From JAACFF01 sp963701435 (GTDB taxonomy: Bacteria > Chloroflexota > Anaerolineae > Promineifilales > Promineifilaceae): a stretch of 64,000 bases of DNA. The number at the start of each line of letters is the position of its first letter. The first letter of the stretch is position 1. The position numbers were made by a program, and so were the translations under genes. The notes beneath the pieces are model-generated. The model did not search any database and was not told the origin of the DNA. It saw only the letters and a list, made by a program, of their open reading frames with translations. The DNA lies in the NCBI GenBank assembly GCA_963701435.1, contig CAVPAL010000022.1, positions 147,493-211,492 of the forward strand, written 5' to 3'. This document shows positions 34,795-43,611 of the stretch, in pieces.

Positions 34795-37506
34795 ATGGCA
34801 ACAACAACTGAAAGCCAAACAAAATGGTACAGCCTGACGACAGACGAAGCGGCAAAGCAGCTTCAAGTCGATCCGGCAAAAGGACTGAGCGCGGCCGAAG
34901 CACAGCAGCGCTTGAGCCAGTATGGCCCCAATGAATTGGCCGCCAAGAAAAAAGAGTCCGGCTGGCAGGCCTTCCTGCGCCAGTACCAGGACTTCATGCA
35001 AATCATCCTGGTGGGCGCAGCCGTGATCAACATCGTCGTCACGGGCGAATGGTCTACAACAATCGTGCTTCTGGTCCTCACGGTCTTCAACGCGATGTTG
35101 GGGCTGCGCGGTGAAGCCAAGGCCGAAGCCAGCCTGGCCTCACTCCAAAGCATGATGAAGAACATCACCCGTGTGCGCCGTGATGGCGAAGCCGTTGAGA
35201 TCGAAGCCGAACAGATCGTGCCGGGCGACATTGTGCTGATGGAAGCAGGTGACCGTGTACCCGCCGATGGCCGTTTCTTCGTCACCGCCACACTGGAAAT
35301 CGAGGAAGCCGCTCTGACCGGTGAAAGTGTCGCTTCATCCAAAGACACGGATGTGATTGACAAGCCCGAGGTTCCTTTGGGCGACCGCCACAACATGGCC
35401 TACATGAACACCGGCGTGACCCGTGGCCGTGGCGAGATGATCGTCACCACCACCGGCATGGGCACCCAAATGGGCAGCATCGCCGAACTGCTCAACAAGA
35501 CTGAGGCCGATAAGACGCCCTTGCAGAAACAGCTCGACAAGCTGACCATTATCATCGCTGGTCTGGCCGGCATCGCTTTCATCATCATGATCATTCTGGG
35601 GATAATCAACGGCCAGCCTCTGGACGCTGTCTTCGTTGCCGGTATCGCCCTGGCAATTTCAGCCATCCCCACCGGCTTGCCCGCGGTCGTGACCACCATG
35701 TATTCCATGGGCACACGGGCATTGGCGGAACAGGGCGCTATCGTCAAGCGGCTGCCTTCGGTAGAGACGCTGGGATCAGTCTCGGCCATCTGCTCCGATA
35801 AGACTGGCACGCTGACGCTCAACAAGATGACGGCCGTTGAGTTCACCATTCCCGGCCACAACCATTACAAAGTGACGGGTGAGGGCTATAGCACCGAAGG
35901 CAAACTGCTGAATGACAGTGGCGCTCAGGTCGATTTGACGCCGGTAATGATGCCCATGGCGCTGTGTGCCGACGCCACGCTGGACGGTGAAGATTTGATC
36001 GGCGACCCAACCGAAGGCGCGTTGATCGTGTTGGCAGCTAAGGGCGGCATAGACTTGGAAGGCGCTCGGAAAAAATACCCGCGTGTGGCCGAACTGCCCT
36101 TCGACGCCGACTACAAGTTCATGGCTACCTTCCACAATATGACTGACGAGAAAGGGCAGCCGGTGGTACGCGCATTTGTGAAAGGCGCGCCAGACGTCCT
36201 CATCGCTCGTGGCGGCTCCTATTGGCTGCCGGACGGCGAGATACTGACCATTACCGATGAAAACCGCCAATTAGCACTCGATGAAAATGAGCGCATCGCC
36301 AAGGAAGGCGAACGGGTTATGGTGGTGGCGCGGCGCGACTTTGATCCAGCAACATTCGATCCCAAAGCGAATCTGCTCGACCTGACAACAGACCTCACAC
36401 TCATGGCCATGGTCGGCATCGTCGATCCTGCGCGTACCGAAGCAAAGGACGCTATCGCCAAATGCCACAGCGCCGGCATCCAGGTGCGTATGATCACAGG
36501 CGACCATGCCGTAACGGCGGCGGCCATCGGGAAGAAACTGGGTATCGAAGGCGAAGCGCTCACAGGCGCACAGTTTGCTGCCAAGAGCGATGACGAATTG
36601 ATGAAAGAGCTGCCCGATATTGCCGTGGTAGCCCGTGTCACCCCCCAAGACAAGATTCGTATGGTGGACCTCTTGCAGCGCCAGGAGAACATTGTCGCCA
36701 TGACCGGCGATGGTGTCAATGATGCGCCAGCCTTGAAGAAAGCCGACATCGGTGTGGCGATGGGCATCACCGGAACCGAGGTCTCCAAGGGTGCGGCGGT
36801 CATGATTTTGACCGACGACAACTTTGCCACCATCGTCAAAGCGGTGGAGTTTGGGCGCGGTATCTATAACAACCTGTTCAACTTCGTGCGTTACCAGATG
36901 TTCCAGTTGGTGGCGTTTATCATTTCCTACCTGCTGGCCGCGTTCTTTCTCGTCCTTGGCGGCGTGCCCTTTTCGGCGGCGCTAGTGCTGTTTGTGAACT
37001 TCCTGGTGACGGTCCCGGTGGCGATGGCCTTGGGCTTTGACAAGGCTCCTCCCGGACTGATGGAGAATAAGCCCCGACCGCTCAAGCAGCCCATCCTCAA
37101 CCGCTCACAATGGGTGCGCATTGTCTTCATCGGAATGCTGACGGCCATCGTGACTGTCTATCTGGAGAGCGTACACGAGGCGACAAGCGTGGCCACCGCG
37201 GCTACCATGGGCTTTGTTGCCTTCGGCTTGATGAGCGTTGCCATGGGTCTGAGCGCACGCAACGAGACCGCCAGCGCCTTCAACCGTGACATCTTCCATG
37301 ATCGCAACCAGTTGATACTCTACGGAGTTGCCCTTCTGTTTGTGTTCTTACCGACCGAGTTGGCCTTCTTGCAGCGCATGTTGGACACAACCTCGCTGAG
37401 CAACGACCAGTGGCTGACCTGTTTTGGCTTCGCGATTGCCTTGCTGCTCGTCGATGAGATCATTAAGATTTTCTTGCGTAGAAGTCGTAGTCATCAAGCT
37501 GCGTAA
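34795..37506 (+). CDS. P2-type cation-transporting ATPase lacking the usual Ca2+ ligands
   Basis: A 903-residue P-type ATPase with ten predicted helices. Present are the cation_ATPase_N domain (DEAAKQLQVD, AEAQQRLSQYGPNEL), TGES in the A domain, the phosphorylation site CSDKTGTLT, KGAPD in the N domain, MTGDGVNDAPALKKADIG and a C-terminal cation domain. In M4 the motif is IPTGLP instead of IPEGLP. M5 and M6 lack the Asn/Glu and Asp that bind Ca2+ in SERCA. The transported ion is therefore unclear. The ATG at 34795 is 9 nt from AGGAGA; a second identical AGGAGA lies 22 nt upstream. Only one ACGGCCGT octamer occurs in 2.7 kb. A hairpin terminator follows. Confidence 0.88.
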   Translation: MATTTESQTKWYSLTTDEAAKQLQVDPAKGLSAAEAQQRLSQYGPNELAAKKKESGWQAFLRQYQDFMQIILVGAAVINIVVTGEWSTTIVLLVLTVFNAMLGLRGEAKAEASLASLQSMMKNITRVRRDGEAVEIEAEQIVPGDIVLMEAGDRVPADGRFFVTATLEIEEAALTGESVASSKDTDVIDKPEVPLGDRHNMAYMNTGVTRGRGEMIVTTTGMGTQMGSIAELLNKTEADKTPLQKQLDKLTIIIAGLAGIAFIIMIILGIINGQPLDAVFVAGIALAISAIPTGLPAVVTTMYSMGTRALAEQGAIVKRLPSVETLGSVSAICSDKTGTLTLNKMTAVEFTIPGHNHYKVTGEGYSTEGKLLNDSGAQVDLTPVMMPMALCADATLDGEDLIGDPTEGALIVLAAKGGIDLEGARKKYPRVAELPFDADYKFMATFHNMTDEKGQPVVRAFVKGAPDVLIARGGSYWLPDGEILTITDENRQLALDENERIAKEGERVMVVARRDFDPATFDPKANLLDLTTDLTLMAMVGIVDPARTEAKDAIAKCHSAGIQVRMITGDHAVTAAAIGKKLGIEGEALTGAQFAAKSDDELMKELPDIAVVARVTPQDKIRMVDLLQRQENIVAMTGDGVNDAPALKKADIGVAMGITGTEVSKGAAVMILTDDNFATIVKAVEFGRGIYNNLFNFVRYQMFQLVAFIISYLLAAFFLVLGGVPFSAALVLFVNFLVTVPVAMALGFDKAPPGLMENKPRPLKQPILNRSQWVRIVFIGMLTAIVTVYLESVHEATSVATAATMGFVAFGLMSVAMGLSARNETASAFNRDIFHDRNQLILYGVALLFVFLPTELAFLQRMLDTTSLSNDQWLTCFGFAIALLLVDEIIKIFLRRSRSHQAA

Positions 37507-37519
37507 GCAGCGTAAAATA

Positions 37520-37553
37520 AATCTCAGTGGTCTTTAAACAGACCGCTGAGATT
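37520..37553 (+). terminator. Hairpin 3' of the P-type ATPase gene
   Basis: AATCTCAG-t-GGTCT, a short loop, AGACC-g-CTGAGATT: a 13-bp stem with one mismatch, 14 bp after the ATPase stop. The T-run is weak (TTCTTAG). Confidence 0.6.
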
Positions 37554-37578
37554 CTTAGTCAAAAAGAGGTAAAGATAA

Positions 37579-38007
37579 ATGATAAAACATGGACCGGTAG
37601 ATGTGGTCGTTCTGGCCTTAGGTGAGCCGAAATTTGACGGCAGTATCCTGAATGAACTGGAACGACAAACGGCAACGGGGACGATCCGGGTACTTGATGT
37701 GATGGTTTTGTTCAAGGCAGAGTCCGGGGAATGCTGGCGGCTCGATATCGAGAATCTGTCGCCGAAGGATTTGGCCGCTCTCGATTTTATTGAATTAGAA
37801 TCGCGAGGCCTTTTCGACGACGAAGACGCCGAAACGCTGTGGGAGGGTATGGCGCCCGACTCGGCCATCATTGCCTTAGCCATTGAACACACCTGGGCCA
37901 TCGCCCTGGTGAACGCCATGGATGCACAAGGGGCAGAAGTAGCTCTGAACTTCCGCGTTCCGGCGCCCATCGTTGACGAAGCGTTTGCTTCGCTCGCAGT
38001 CGAGTAA
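37579..38007 (+). CDS. DUF6325-type small protein
   Basis: A 142-residue acidic protein resembling DUF6325/DUF1269-type proteins: MIKHGPVDVVVLALGEPKF, then LERQTATGTIRVLDVMVLFK and a C-terminal alpha/beta half ending in DEAFASLAVE. Its function is unknown. It is followed at 15 bp by a SHOCT protein; this pair also occurs together in other bacteria as far as I know. The ribosome binding site is GAGGT. Confidence 0.65.
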   Translation: MIKHGPVDVVVLALGEPKFDGSILNELERQTATGTIRVLDVMVLFKAESGECWRLDIENLSPKDLAALDFIELESRGLFDDEDAETLWEGMAPDSAIIALAIEHTWAIALVNAMDAQGAEVALNFRVPAPIVDEAFASLAVE

Positions 38008-38022
38008 TAGAAGGAGATTAAA

Positions 38023-38334
38023 ATGCCAGGATTATTAAGAGCAGTAGCAGCAACCGCAGTCATATCCGGTACGGCGACCGCAACCCGTAATGCCGTCAAT
38101 CGACGGCAGGCGGAAAAGAACGTCGCGGCCTATTCAGAAGCCGAGCAAAACGTTTACGCAGAACAGGCGGCACAGGCGCCACCCCCAAAGGCCCCACCCC
38201 CACCTCCAGCGCCAACGTCAGCCCCGAAGGATGATATGATCACGCAGCTCGAGCGCCTCGGGGCGCTCCATGAACAAGGCATCCTTACCGATGAGGAGTT
38301 TGCGGCTCAGAAAGCGAAAATACTGGGTATCTAG
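38023..38334 (+). CDS. SHOCT domain protein
   Basis: 103 residues. An Ala-rich N-terminal helix (LLRAVAATAVISGTATATRNAV), a Pro-rich linker (PPPKAPPPPPAP) and a C-terminal SHOCT helix-loop (ITQLERLGALHEQGILTDEE) ending in KAKILGI. SHOCT is a short oligomerisation or targeting module. The ribosome binding site AAGGAG precedes the ATG. It is co-oriented and close to the DUF6325-type gene. Confidence 0.85.
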   Translation: MPGLLRAVAATAVISGTATATRNAVNRRQAEKNVAAYSEAEQNVYAEQAAQAPPPKAPPPPPAPTSAPKDDMITQLERLGALHEQGILTDEEFAAQKAKILGI

Positions 38335-38499
38335 ATTTTCATTTTTTCGATAAGGCGCGGTCGAGAAGCACTTCACAATCGGCCCGCATAATAATAGCGG
38401 CAATTTTGGACCAGCTTCCAGAGTGCCGGCAATTTTAACTTTTTAATGTGCAGAGGAGTTGGCCTCTTCACAAAAAACACACAAGTAGGAGAATCAGTC

Positions 38500-38802
38500 A
38501 TGTGTTGTGCATTTTTGGCATTAGTTTTATTAGGCCCCCGTGTCTTCGGTGCGTTTTGGTGGATTTTCCAGCCAGTACGCTGGCAAGCCGCTTTCAATAG
38601 CTGGCCCACCGGCCTCTGGTGGATTTGGCCGGTCCTGGGAATTGTCTTCCTGCCCTGGACAACGATCATGTATGTGATCGTTTCTCCCGGCGGCGTGGTC
38701 GGCTGGGATTGGTTGTGGATAGGTCTTATGCTGTTTGCAGACATTGCGTCTTATTCGGGTGGTGTCGGCCGTAAACGGGTTCCTGGCTACCAGGGGTATT
38801 AA
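38500..38802 (+). CDS. Small Trp-rich membrane protein
   Basis: A 100-residue protein with three hydrophobic segments rich in Trp and Pro (VLLGPRVFGAFWWIFQP, TGLWWIWPVLGIVFLPW, WDWLWIGLMLFADI) and a short basic tail. I know similar small membrane proteins from Actinobacteria but no function. The ATG at 38500 follows TAGGAG. It closes the stress-type gene run, and the next 350 bp hold only repeats. Confidence 0.65.
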   Translation: MCCAFLALVLLGPRVFGAFWWIFQPVRWQAAFNSWPTGLWWIWPVLGIVFLPWTTIMYVIVSPGGVVGWDWLWIGLMLFADIASYSGGVGRKRVPGYQGY

Positions 38803-38876
38803 TTAGACCTGATACCGAATGTTGGTTTGAGAGACATCGGCCCAGATGGGCACGCTCGTAATACGAGTATTTTGTA

Positions 38877-38994
38877 TTAGGTAATCGGCAACAATATTTC
38901 AAAATTAGAATCGCTCTAAACGTTGCCGATTCCTCAAGGAAACCGCAGATTTCTAATTCGTCTTATTTTCAAGAATTTTCTGCGGTTTACCTAA
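38877..38994. repeat. TTAGGTAA-bounded double-hairpin repeat, copy 3
   Basis: A 118-bp element with TTAGGTAATCGGCAAC / GTTGCCGATT as first stem and GGAAACCGCAGA / TCTGCGGTTTACC as second, ending ACCTAA. The core TTCCTCAAGGAAACCGC is identical to copy 1. The 5' part matches 16374-16397 and the 3' part 5219-5273. Confidence 0.8.
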
Positions 38995-39030
38995 GTAAGC
39001 GTTCGTAAATAAATTAGCGCTTCATTTTGA

Positions 39031-39092
39031 CGAAGGACGGAAGACGAAGGACGGAGAAAATGGTCTTCCGTCATCTGTCCTTCGTCAAACCG
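39031..39092. repeat. Imperfect inverted repeat with GACGAAGGACGGAAGAC
   Basis: TGACGAAGGACGGAAGAC is imperfectly inverted as GGTCTTCCGTCATCTGTCCTTCGTCA, with an internal tandem of GACGAAGGACGG. The 38803-39155 gap thus contains this and copy 3 of the TTAGGTAA element, and no gene. Confidence 0.5.
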
Positions 39093-39155
39093 CTAAGTTA
39101 TTAATGGACAATTACTAAGCGTCGGGCAGATGTCTCTTCCCTGGAGGGTTAAATC

Positions 39156-39764
39156 GTGACTCGTTTGGTGGCAGGAACGCGCTATCTCATCATTATTCCC
39201 ATCATTGGCCTGGGTCTGGCAGCGGCGGCCTTTTTTGTGTTTGGCGGTTTTTTGTTGATCCAGCTCATCATTGAAAGTGCGCTTGGCTTTTTAGGCGTTA
39301 TTCCAATGGAAGCGCAAGGCCCTGAGTCGATCCCGCTTGAGATTGAAGTTTTAGAAGCGGTGCATCAGTTTTTGATTGGTACGGTACTCTACATTACGGC
39401 CGTTGGTTTCTACCAACTTTTTATCAAGGAAGTCCAGGTTCCCAAATGGCTGCGAATTGAAAGTACCGAGGAATTAGAGACGAATCTCGTCGGTGTGATT
39501 GTTGTCGTGTTAGGTATTAACTTTTTGGGCTTTGTGTTTACCGGGGATACGGAGAGTCTACTTCAGTATGGCGTAGGCATCGCTCTGCCCATCGCCGCTC
39601 TGGGTTTGTTTGTCGGGCTGCGAACCTGGTCATCCAACATCACAAAAAAGTCGAATATAGATTACGTGGAGGGAAAGCAGGCTGCAAAACCTGTGCTCAT
39701 CGCTGAGGTAACACCTGCATCAGAACAAGGAGAGGCGCCAACCACTGCGCCTGAAGAATCGTAG
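39156..39764 (+). CDS. UPF0114 (YqhA-like) membrane protein, copy 1
   Basis: A 202-residue membrane protein of the UPF0114/YqhA family, function unknown. It starts with the family-type RLVAGTRYLIIIPIIGLGL helix, has a second helix in the region FLIGTVLYITAVGFYQLF, and a conserved STEELETNLVGVIVVVLGINFLG segment, then a polar C-terminal tail. GTG start at 39156 after GGAGGG. It precedes a SulP transporter, as does its close paralog at 53665 (which follows one), so the pairing is non-random. Confidence 0.8.
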   Translation: MTRLVAGTRYLIIIPIIGLGLAAAAFFVFGGFLLIQLIIESALGFLGVIPMEAQGPESIPLEIEVLEAVHQFLIGTVLYITAVGFYQLFIKEVQVPKWLRIESTEELETNLVGVIVVVLGINFLGFVFTGDTESLLQYGVGIALPIAALGLFVGLRTWSSNITKKSNIDYVEGKQAAKPVLIAEVTPASEQGEAPTTAPEES

Positions 39765-39816
39765 AACTTATGTAGCGGCGGCTCCGACTGCCGATCTGGC
39801 CACGCAGGCAAATGGT

Positions 39817-39940
39817 TTGGGTGCGTTTCAAATGGTTTGTCAGGTAGTGCCAGGCACGGGGCAGAACGGCCTTACTCGACTAAATCCTTTCGCCCCGTGC
39901 CTGGCACTGCTCAACGTTTCAAGTAAATGAAACACACCCA
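39817..39940. repeat. SulP-flanking repeat, left copy
   Basis: A 124-bp palindromic element. Stem AGTGCCAGGCACGGGGC / GCCCCGTGCCTGGCACT has 17 matching pairs, and outer arms GGGTGCGTTTCA / TGAAACACACCC add more. The same sequence recurs at 41732-41857 in the same orientation, on the other side of the SulP gene. Confidence 0.85.
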
Positions 39941-39986
39941 AATGGTTTGATAAAACTGATTGATAAATTGAGGCAGGGAGGACAAG

Positions 39987-41732
39987 ATGAGTGAAACGGC
40001 CGTTACGACACAAAAACCCCCATTCGTCGTTCGATTAGAAAAATGGGTGCCTGGTATTCGGGCAGCCCGCACCTACAATAGAGCCTGGTTGGGCAAAGAT
40101 ATAATTGCCGGTATTGTTTTGTGCGCCCTGTTAGTGCCGCAAGGCATGGCTTATGCTGAATTGGCCGGTTTACCGGCCATCACTGGCCTATACACCACGG
40201 TTGTGTGCCTCTTTGCTTATGCCCTTCTCGGCCCATCCCCTTATCTGGTACTCGGTCCAGATTCCTCGCTTGGCCCCATGATCGCTGCCGCTATTTTGCC
40301 TTTAGCGGCCGGTGATGAAACATACGCCATTGCTTTGGCAGGGATGTTAGCCCTGCTCGTTGGCCTGGTTTGTGTCAGCGCCGGTATTGCCCGACTCGGT
40401 TTCGTCGCCGATCTACTTTCGTCGCCTGTGCGCCTGGGCTACCTGGCCGGCTTAGCGATCACCATCTTCGTCGGCCAATTACCAAAGCTGTTCGGCTTTT
40501 CCACTGACGCCGATTCCTTCCTCGGCGAAATTACTGCTTTTGTGGAAAATCTGGATCAAACGAATGTGTATGCGTTGGCGGTGGGCTTACTTTGTCTCTT
40601 TATTATTTTCGGGTTGAAGCGCTGGCGACCCAACTGGCCAGGAATTTTGATCGCTGTTATAGCGGCTATTTTTGCCACGATGTTATTTAGCCTGGCGGCC
40701 AAAGGGGTAGATACAGTTGGCGTACTGCCGCAGGGATTCCCCGCGCCCACCTTCCCGCGTGTCAACCTGGCCGACATCCCAATTTTGGCAGCAACGGCCG
40801 TAGGCATTTCGCTGGTAGCAATCGGTGATACCATTTCCACTTCGGCCGGGTTCGCTGCCAGGCGCGGCTACGAGATCGACAGCGATCAGGAAATGATTGG
40901 CATCGGATCCGCTAACTTATTTGCCGGGCTGTTTTCCGGTTTTCCGGTGAGCACCAGCGGTTCACGTACGGCCGTTGCCGAACAATCCGGCGCTAAAACA
41001 CAACTAACGGGCATTCTGGCCGGGCTTTTAGTGCTGGCGATGCTCTTGTTCGTCCCCGGACTGGTAAAAAACCTGCCGCAACCGGCGCTGGCAGCGATTG
41101 TGATCACCGCTTCCATCAGCTTGTTTGACTTAAAGGGGCTGCAACGCCTCTATACCATGCGCAAAAGCGAATTTGTCCTGGCCATAATCTGTATTTTGGG
41201 CGTTATATTCGTTGGCGTCCTGCAAGGGATTGTTATCGCCGTAGTCGTCGGCATCTTGCAATTTTTTGAACGCTCCTGGCGACCGTATACGACTATACTG
41301 GGTGAAACAACGGCAGTGGCAGGCTATCACGACATTACCCGTTACCCTGATGCGACCCAGATTCCTGGCCTGCTCATGATTCGTTGGGACGCACCCCTCT
41401 TTTTCGCCAACGCCAATATCTTCCGCAAAAAGATACGCGATCTGCTGGCAAAAATGGATCCAAAACCATATTGGATTTTGGTGGCTGCAGAGCCTGTCAC
41501 GGATGTGGATGTAACCGCAGCGGAGATGTTGGTAGACCTGGACGAAGAACTGAATGCTAAAAACTGTCACCTGGTATTTGCAGAGTTAAAAGACCCGGTT
41601 AAAGAAAAAATGGTGCGTTATGGCTTGTTGGAGACGATAGATGTGCGGCACTTTTATCCGACATTGGAAACGGCCGTGGCTGCATTTTTCGAGGAACAAA
41701 AACAACCCAGTACAGACACTAAAGAAAAATAA
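39987..41732 (+). CDS. SulP family anion transporter with STAS domain, copy 1
   Basis: 581 residues. The SulP/SLC26 membrane domain has the signature LVPQGMAYAELAGLPAITGLYTT (read across two segments), LGPDSSLGPM and a glycine-rich SxSGSRTAVA loop. The C-terminal STAS domain follows (residues about 430-560; GLLMIRWDAPLFFANA). SulP proteins move sulfate, bicarbonate or other anions with H+ or Na+. The substrate is inferred as sulfate from the rhodanese/CoA-disulfide-reductase and desulfinase neighbours, but bicarbonate is equally possible by sequence. The ribosome binding site GGGAGG is good. The gene is bracketed by two direct repeats. Confidence 0.9.
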   Translation: MSETAVTTQKPPFVVRLEKWVPGIRAARTYNRAWLGKDIIAGIVLCALLVPQGMAYAELAGLPAITGLYTTVVCLFAYALLGPSPYLVLGPDSSLGPMIAAAILPLAAGDETYAIALAGMLALLVGLVCVSAGIARLGFVADLLSSPVRLGYLAGLAITIFVGQLPKLFGFSTDADSFLGEITAFVENLDQTNVYALAVGLLCLFIIFGLKRWRPNWPGILIAVIAAIFATMLFSLAAKGVDTVGVLPQGFPAPTFPRVNLADIPILAATAVGISLVAIGDTISTSAGFAARRGYEIDSDQEMIGIGSANLFAGLFSGFPVSTSGSRTAVAEQSGAKTQLTGILAGLLVLAMLLFVPGLVKNLPQPALAAIVITASISLFDLKGLQRLYTMRKSEFVLAIICILGVIFVGVLQGIVIAVVVGILQFFERSWRPYTTILGETTAVAGYHDITRYPDATQIPGLLMIRWDAPLFFANANIFRKKIRDLLAKMDPKPYWILVAAEPVTDVDVTAAEMLVDLDEELNAKNCHLVFAELKDPVKEKMVRYGLLETIDVRHFYPTLETAVAAFFEEQKQPSTDTKEK

Positions 41733-41857
41733 TTGGGTGTGTTTCAAATGGTTTATCAGGTAGTGCCAGGCACGAGGCAGAACGGCCTTACTCGACTAAA
41801 TCCTTTCGCCCCGTGCCTGGCACTGCTCAACGTTTTAAGTAAATGAAACACACCTAA
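41732..41857. repeat. SulP-flanking repeat, right copy
   Basis: Direct copy of 39817-39940 with only a few changes (CACGAGGC for CACGGGGC, CGTTTTAAG for CGTTTCAAG). It starts at the stop of the SulP gene. Confidence 0.85.
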
Positions 41858-41878
41858 ATAATAACGGAGTTAACTATA

Positions 41879-43591
41879 ATGAGTAAAAATTTAAAAGTTA
41901 TTATCGTTGGCGGCGTGGCCGGCGGGGCATCCTGTGCGGCGCGTCTGCGCCGGTTGGATGAACAGGCAGAAATCCTCATGGTGGAACGTGGACCCTATGT
42001 TTCATACGCGAACTGCGGGCTGCCCTACCATGTTGGCGGCGTGATACCACGTGAGTCGAGCCTTCTCGTGGCCGATGAACGCGTGTTCCGCGAACAGTTC
42101 GCCATTGATGTGCGCACCCATTGTGAGGCGATTTCAATTTCACCGCAAAATAAAACAATCGACCTGCGTAACGTCTTAACTGGCGAAGTGACTACCGAAT
42201 CCTATGACAAGCTCGTTCTGTCCCCCGGCGCTGCGCCGATTAGCCCGCCTTTGCCCGGCATCGATCTGCCCGGTATCTTTCGGGTGCGCACAGTGCCAGA
42301 TGTCCGGGCGATCCGCGAGTGGGTAGAAGGCCATACCGCTTTGCCCTCCGGCATGCACGCCTATACGGGCTTCCAAACAGTCATGCCAGCCAAACGTGCT
42401 GTTGTAGTTGGCGGCGGCTTCATCGGCCTTGAAATGGCCGAAAACCTGGTTCATCTGGGTCTGCAGGTGACGCTTTTTCAGCGCGATAGCCAACTCATGT
42501 CGCCCATGGATCCGGAAATGGCGCGTTATGTTGAAAATCATGTCACAAAACACGGCATCCACCTTGAACTGAATGCCAACGTGAGTGAATTTAGGCAATT
42601 GGCTAACGGCTCGCTCGAAGTTCTCACACAAGCGGGCGACGTGTATGCGGCTGACCTTGTCGTCCTCGGCATCGGCGTGCGGCCTGAGAATTGGCTGGCG
42701 AAGAATGCAGGGCTTGAAATTGGCGAACGGGGCGGTATCCGTGTGGACGATCAGATGCATACCAGCGACCCGCATATTTTCGCCGTTGGCGATGCGGTTG
42801 AGGTCAAAGATACCAACACCGGCCAATGGGCGCTCGTCGCGCTGGCGGGGCCGGCCAACCGGCAGGGACGCATTGCGGCCGATGTGATCGCCGGGCGTGA
42901 CTCGCGTTTCCGTGGCACGCAGGGTACGGCGATCATCGGGCTGTTTGGGGCTGCGGCCGCCTGGACTGGCGTCAGCGAAAAGATGCTTAAGCGGATCGGC
43001 GAAACGGATTACGAGAAGATTTACCTTTACCCCAATTCCCATGCAGGGTACTACCCAGGTGCTAAGTATTTGGCGATGAAGGTGATTTTTAGAAAGTCAG
43101 ACGGCCGTTTACTCGGCGCACAGGCAGTTGGACAAGACGGTGTGGATAAGCGCATAGATGCTTTCGCGATGGCGATCCAGCTAGGCGCAACTGTCTACGA
43201 CCTGGAAGAGACCGAGCTGTGTTACGCGCCCCAGTTTGGCAGCGCCAAATCACCGGTCAACTTTGCCGGCATGGTTGCCGCCGATGTCTTGCGCGGCGAT
43301 ATGCCCTTAACCCACTGGCAGGCTGAAACGTCTGCCCTGCTCCTTGACGTACGTCACCCGGCAGAGTTGGCCATTGAGCATGTGTCCGGCGCGGTAAACA
43401 TTCCACTGAATGAACTGCGCACACGTCTCGATGAGTTGCCCCGCGACCAGGAGATTCACATCATCTGCCGCTCGGGGCAGCGTGCCTACTATGCCACGCG
43501 CATTCTATTGCAAAACGGGTTCGATGCACGCACGCTTGCTGGTGGTATGCTATCGCATACAATCCTTGCGGCGGATGCGAACAAATCATAA
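41879..43591 (+). CDS. CoA-disulfide reductase-like FAD enzyme fused to rhodanese
   Basis: A 570-residue flavoprotein of the CoADR-Rhd type. FAD-binding VIIVGGVAGGASCAARLRR at the N-terminus, the redox cysteine in SYANCGLPYHVGG (near residue 43), NAD(P)H-binding VVVGGGFIGLEMAENL, VGDAVEV, and a dimerisation domain. Residues about 475-565 form a rhodanese domain with catalytic cysteine in HIICRSGQRAYYA. Such enzymes reduce CoA disulfide, persulfides or polysulfide. It fits the sulfur theme of this region, between SulP and the desulfinase cassette. A ClC-like gene follows at 20 bp. Confidence 0.92.
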   Translation: MSKNLKVIIVGGVAGGASCAARLRRLDEQAEILMVERGPYVSYANCGLPYHVGGVIPRESSLLVADERVFREQFAIDVRTHCEAISISPQNKTIDLRNVLTGEVTTESYDKLVLSPGAAPISPPLPGIDLPGIFRVRTVPDVRAIREWVEGHTALPSGMHAYTGFQTVMPAKRAVVVGGGFIGLEMAENLVHLGLQVTLFQRDSQLMSPMDPEMARYVENHVTKHGIHLELNANVSEFRQLANGSLEVLTQAGDVYAADLVVLGIGVRPENWLAKNAGLEIGERGGIRVDDQMHTSDPHIFAVGDAVEVKDTNTGQWALVALAGPANRQGRIAADVIAGRDSRFRGTQGTAIIGLFGAAAAWTGVSEKMLKRIGETDYEKIYLYPNSHAGYYPGAKYLAMKVIFRKSDGRLLGAQAVGQDGVDKRIDAFAMAIQLGATVYDLEETELCYAPQFGSAKSPVNFAGMVAADVLRGDMPLTHWQAETSALLLDVRHPAELAIEHVSGAVNIPLNELRTRLDELPRDQEIHIICRSGQRAYYATRILLQNGFDARTLAGGMLSHTILAADANKS

Positions 43592-43611
43592 CAACGGCTT
43601 AGGACACACAT

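Noticed and set aside
37579..38802. Toxin-antitoxin system among the small genes
   Set aside because: The three small proteins match DUF6325, SHOCT and a small membrane protein, with no toxin or antitoxin motif.
42176..43042. 288-residue minus-strand frame opposite the CoA-disulfide reductase gene
   Set aside because: Shadow frame of a well-conserved enzyme; composition is non-protein-like.
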